From Akkermansiaceae bacterium UBA956 (lineage in GTDB: Bacteria > Verrucomicrobiota > Verrucomicrobiia > Verrucomicrobiales > Akkermansiaceae), in the NCBI GenBank assembly GCA_002293145.1, contig DBCO01000009.1:1-64000 (forward strand): a DNA stretch of 64,000 nt, given 5' to 3'. This document shows, piece after piece, positions 61,878-64,000 of the stretch. The notes beneath the pieces were generated by a model that did not search any database, had not been told where the DNA came from, and saw only the letters and a program-made list of their open reading frames with translations. The first letter of the stretch is position 1, and each line of letters starts with the position of its first letter. The position numbers and the translations under genes are program-made.

Positions 61878-62696
61878 TCAAATGAGTCGCTCTCTCAATT
61901 TGACGAGAAGTGCCTGCGGGAGTTCTGATATGACTAAGTCGATCGGCAAAATGCCAAAAGGCGTTTTTTTGAAATTTGGTTTGCGTGCATCGACTAAAAT
62001 CCGCTCTTCCGATTCGTGCCACCATGCAGTGCCCATGAGCTGTGCAGGTAAATTTTGCAAATTCATGGGCACGCGTTGCCATCCACTTTCCTGGAGAAGA
62101 TCGCGGATTTCATTCTCACTGGGTTCACCACCACGCAAAGTGGGCTGAATCGAAACAAAACGATTCGATCTCGTGAGGCCTATGATCCGTATTTGGTCAC
62201 CAAAGTATTCATTGTGATCATCGAGTCTCTTCAGGTATTCCGTCGGCAGAGCACGGCGTATGCCGAGCAATCCTCGGTGATCGAGATACGCAGTCCAGCC
62301 ATCGGAATGTTGGTGCTTTTCCACAAACGAACCGCGGAAGCGAACGGTGTGTTCAGTTCCTTTCGCATCGAAGTTGCCGAGAGTGGGAATTGGGTTCAGC
62401 AGTCCCGACAAGCCTATGGTTTGCCGTTGCCTCTGGATGCTTTCGGCGTCGTTTTTTTGACAGCTCTCAACTCCTTGGGCGTCTGGGCCAAAAATTCGGC
62501 GCGAGACATCACCGGGTGAGAAGCTTGCGCCCTCGCCGCTGCCATTCTCTCCGAGATCTTCCGATGTTGTTCTGTTTTGGCTGGCATCTGATTTCAATGC
62601 AGGAATCTCTTGCACTAGATTGGGGTGAATATCAAGTTCAAAGGCTGAAAAATCACTTGAGTCAATGAGATTCCCCTGAGCACCAATGATCACCAA
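61878..62696 (-). CDS. Hypothetical protein
   Basis: 272 residues. The first 90 residues are polar and low in structure. The rest is a compact alpha/beta domain: VRFRGSFVEKHQHSDGWTAYLD, then RIIGLTRSNRFVSIQPTLRGG with SENEIRDLLQESGWQRVP, and a C-terminal GTAWWHESEERILVDARKPNFKK. The style reminds me of domains in polyvalent or toxin-immunity proteins, but I cannot name a family. It starts in a short direct repeat (CAATGATCAC twice). It follows the 114-residue membrane gene on the same strand with 3 bases between. Confidence 0.55.
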   Translation of the reverse strand: MVIIGAQGNLIDSSDFSAFELDIHPNLVQEIPALKSDASQNRTTSEDLGENGSGEGASFSPGDVSRRIFGPDAQGVESCQKNDAESIQRQRQTIGLSGLLNPIPTLGNFDAKGTEHTVRFRGSFVEKHQHSDGWTAYLDHRGLLGIRRALPTEYLKRLDDHNEYFGDQIRIIGLTRSNRFVSIQPTLRGGEPSENEIRDLLQESGWQRVPMNLQNLPAQLMGTAWWHESEERILVDARKPNFKKTPFGILPIDLVISELPQALLVKLRERLI

Positions 62697-62699
62697 TGA

Positions 62700-63044
62700 T
62701 CACCGAAAGCTCTGAAAGGCGATAAAACTGGTGGCGAGTCCGAGCGCGGAACGCATGGCGTAGGTGACCGTGGGGCTGAGATGATTGAGCAAATCGATCA
62801 CGGACGTCTCGAAGCTGAAGCGCTCGGGGATGAGTAAGGAGAGGAAGAAGAGCGGGAAGCCGACGATGGCAAAACCAGGACCGTCGAGATCAGCGGGCTT
62901 CATGAGCTTGAAAAAAGTCCATGCTCCGAAGAGCGCGATGATGATGCCGATGGGGTAAAACCATAAGACCAAACCGGTGCCGATAAGAAATATGGGCAGA
63001 CCAGTCCACCAGGGGAGATCGAAGAAGAATTTGATAGGACGCAT
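62700..63044 (-). CDS. Small membrane protein, hypothetical
   Basis: 114 residues with three to four hydrophobic helices (LPIFLIGTGLVLWFYPIGIIIALFGA as the longest hydrophobic zone, FAIVGFPLFFLSLL, and a weaker C-terminal one). An integral inner-membrane protein of unknown role. It lies between two hypothetical genes on the same strand: 97 bases after one and 3 bases before the next, so the group could be an operon. Confidence 0.6.
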   Translation of the reverse strand: MRPIKFFFDLPWWTGLPIFLIGTGLVLWFYPIGIIIALFGAWTFFKLMKPADLDGPGFAIVGFPLFFLSLLIPERFSFETSVIDLLNHLSPTVTYAMRSALGLATSFIAFQSFR

Positions 63045-63141
63045 AAGATGAGAAAGCTGAGATGTTGAAACGCCGGAATGCTGAATTTTTGAGATTTAGA
63101 AATGCGGAAAATTGGGTGGTCTGAAGGTCGAGGAGCGAAAA

Positions 63142-63858
63142 TTAGAACGCAATATTCGGCGGAAAGGCGGGGTAGATGCCGCCTGATGCGATGTGTTTGC
63201 CCTGCGCATCGAAGGTGTGCATTTCACCAGGGAGGCGATGATAGAGGTAGCCGCCGATGATGGGATGTTCCAGTGTAGAGAATTTCTCGAAAAAATCGGT
63301 GTGGCATGAAGTGGGGTGCTGCGAGATCATGGCGGACATTTCTTCGGCGGTATGGGGAGAGAAATTTTCGCTGCCGTGCATGTCGATGGTGAGATCGCGG
63401 CTATAGACGTAGCCCATTTGTTGTGAGAACGACAATCGAACGGAGCCATTTTTCAGCACGCGGAGGTAGGGGCCTTTTTGGCGGTAACTCTCGCATTCCT
63501 TTGGGTAGTATTTTGCTTCTGATACCATGCGTTGTTTTTTCCGCAGTGCGGTCTGCCATTGCTCGTCAGAGATGTTGAGGATCTTGACAATGCGATATTG
63601 GAAAGAGGAATCGGTGCATGTGCCTTGGAGGGAATGGTGGATTTTGCATTCCCGCGGGTTATAGGGTATGTGGAGGGAAACGATGGACGCGAGATCGGAT
63701 TCGGAAATACCAGAAGCATCCAAGGCCGATTGCATCAGCGCTTTTACGGGATCAATGGCATTGGCATTCGCTTGCTGAAGGTGATCTAATTCATCGAGAA
63801 TCCACTCGGGTAATGGCGCGGACTTGGCGTTGTGGGGCAGGAATGAGATGGGTTTCAT
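63142..63858 (-). CDS. Hypothetical protein
   Basis: 238 residues, soluble. The N-terminus is helical (ILDELDHLQQANANAIDPVKALMQSAL); the middle contains several Cys and His residues (NPRECKIHHSLQGTC), which could bind metal; the C-terminus is beta-rich and ends in PPNIAF. No family recognised. The start overlaps the stop of the partial gene at the window end by four bases (ATGA), evidence that it is a real gene in an operon. Confidence 0.58.
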   Translation of the reverse strand: MKPISFLPHNAKSAPLPEWILDELDHLQQANANAIDPVKALMQSALDASGISESDLASIVSLHIPYNPRECKIHHSLQGTCTDSSFQYRIVKILNISDEQWQTALRKKQRMVSEAKYYPKECESYRQKGPYLRVLKNGSVRLSFSQQMGYVYSRDLTIDMHGSENFSPHTAEEMSAMISQHPTSCHTDFFEKFSTLEHPIIGGYLYHRLPGEMHTFDAQGKHIASGGIYPAFPPNIAF

Positions 63859-64000
63859 GACAATGAAGAGTTTGTGAGCTGAGTGGTAGTGTCGAGCTTT
63901 GGAAGAACACGAAGTATGGAATCATCGAGGTGTGGCAGAGAGAGCAAAAGTTGGCTTTCCACCTCAGGCTTTAATGTGAGATGCTCTTTGCCCGCAAAGG
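63855..64000 (-). CDS. C-terminal end of an unknown gene, cut by the window
   Basis: On the minus strand a frame is open from the window edge to a TGA at 63855-63857, which overlaps the ATG of the next gene. The last 47 codons include LKPEVESQLLLSLPHLDDS and LRVLPKLDTTTQL. No domain can be identified from this short end. Overlap with the downstream start supports it as coding. Confidence 0.5.
   Translation of the reverse strand, partial: FAGKEHLTLKPEVESQLLLSLPHLDDSILRVLPKLDTTTQLTNSSLS

Noticed and set aside
1..64000. tRNA or rRNA genes as integration sites
   Set aside because: I looked for tRNA-like cloverleaf ends and conserved rRNA segments near the island and elsewhere and saw none; a covariance search would be needed to be sure.

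Overview
The window is a contiguous piece of a Verrucomicrobiota chromosome. The lineage call rests on several markers: a PVC-type haem-binding CxxCH protein, a DUF6797-like cytochrome protein, a Verru_Chthon cassette A-like pseudopilin, PEP-CTERM and autotransporter-associated beta-strand proteins, Asp-rich calcium-binding repeats in secreted proteins, and few clear Shine-Dalgarno sites. I see no rRNA, tRNA or CRISPR array. Two housekeeping genes, prmC and murA, lie at 13.8-16.0 kb.

Layout. 0-9 kb: the end of a secreted protein, then a tight operon of DUF3450, long ExbB, ExbD, TonB, TPR and a porin, followed by a glycosidase-like protein; together they look like a dedicated energised outer-membrane uptake system. 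9-16 kb: a 1525-residue membrane-anchored dihaem protein with HEAT-like repeats, then prmC and murA. 16-23.5 kb: a lone giant pseudopilin-like protein, a zinc alcohol dehydrogenase, a gamma carbonic anhydrase-like protein and a TPR protein. 23.5-42.3 kb: a glycan region with an alpha/beta hydrolase, a sialate O-acetylesterase, a GH20 hexosaminidase, a very large secreted protein joining esterase, SGNH and sialidase domains, two beta-strand-repeat surface proteins, a YdcF protein and a DUF6797-like cytochrome protein. Three consecutive plus-strand genes here share an ACTGGT-N11/14-ACCA inverted element 74-98 bases upstream of their starts.

42.3-43.9 kb is a graveyard of gene remnants starting with a sulfatase that is frameshifted, interrupted by a stop and cut off; it marks the left edge of an accessory island. 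43.9-55.7 kb is a compact co-directional operon that looks like an anti-phage system: a PLD-SNF2 helicase, an Eco57I-type DNA methyltransferase with a visibly foreign AT-rich specificity region, a protein with a possible degenerate PLD fold, a DUF1016 PD-(D/E)XK nuclease, an Mrr-N-like winged-helix protein, a DUF3293-DprA fusion and a Swt1-like HEPN protein. I do not recognise the complete combination as a named system. 55.8-58.3 kb holds three acidic Cys-rich proteins, two of them clear paralogues.

58.5-64 kb is accessory DNA with unknown genes: two copies of a small integrase-arm-like gene, three copies of a 3' hairpin motif overlapping stop codons, and a complete promoter, SAM riboswitch and intrinsic terminator module on the minus strand whose only downstream gene is one of the small integrase-arm-like genes.
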